Shown: piece by piece, positions 63,944-64,000 of the stretch
Layout: the number at the start of each line of letters is the position of its first letter
Position numbering within the stretch: position 1 is the first letter of the stretch
From: Limnoperna fortunei
Taxonomy: Eukaryota > Mollusca > Bivalvia > Mytilida > Modiolidae
Direction of reading: 5' to 3'
NCBI GenBank assembly: GCA_944474755.1
Contig: OX104120.1
Coordinates: 20,988,492-21,052,491 of the forward strand
Length of the DNA: 64,000 bases
Notes under the pieces: model-generated
The model's database searches: none
Seen by the model: only the letters and a program-made list of their open reading frames with translations
What the model was told of the DNA's origin: nothing
Translations under genes and position numbers: made by a program

Positions 63944-64000
<57 letters not shown>
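63944..64000. repeat. (GATT)n microsatellite running off the window
   Basis: At least 13 GATT/TTGA units. The same motif forms the end of the reverse-oriented SINE at 29985, so a SINE probably starts just beyond 64000. Confidence 0.85.

Overview
This is a eukaryotic, AT-rich, intron- and transposon-dominated genomic window. It most resembles a bivalve mollusc, probably a marine mussel (Mytilidae). The support is a small secreted or membrane gene of the cysteine/tyrosine-rich type, many tRNA-headed SINEs ending in a GGCGTTAAACACCA-type tail, several APE-type LINEs with a C-terminal zinc knuckle, and a dispersed repeat carrying a hammerhead ribozyme that I recall as common in mussels. The species assignment is from recollection, not a search. 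There is no operon, phage or CRISPR array.

The host-gene content is one small family in a tandem, partly dead cluster on the + strand. The intact member spans 33130-50898. Its four exons join in frame into 164 residues: a short signal peptide, a Cys/Tyr-rich ectodomain, one membrane span and a Pro/Tyr/Gln-rich tail. A pseudogene copy lies at about 9.1-14.7 kb (exon 1 relic, membrane exon and tail exon, two nonsense codons). A lone damaged tail exon lies at 60181-60340. Flanking and intron sequence around exon 1 is duplicated too (8245-10085 against 32565-34100). A CRE-like TGACGTCA upstream of exon 1 is kept in both copies. A possible terminal exon of an unrelated small protein lies on the - strand at 60947-61130, with a polyadenylation signal behind it.

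Layout: 0-8 kb is mostly empty apart from short repeats and a LINE end. 8-14.7 kb is the pseudogene. 14.8-18.7 kb holds Ty3/gypsy and pogo-type transposase debris. 18.9-28.7 kb is a LINE/SINE nest including the hammerhead repeat. 28.7-32.6 kb holds SINEs and foldback repeats. 33.1-50.9 kb is the intact gene; its introns contain a TTAA-flanked element, an RNase H LINE end with a minisatellite 3' UTR, foldback elements (one carrying a 96-codon ORF) and a nearly full-length LINE. 51-64 kb holds repeats, several non-autonomous DNA transposons with clear target-site duplications, LINE and reverse transcriptase debris and the third tail exon.

The most interesting items are the complete hammerhead ribozyme core at 21935-21990 (- strand), the live/dead paralogue cluster, the 21-bp-repeat foldback element enclosing an ORF, and several self-dating insertions, including one TTAA element whose empty site is also in the window.
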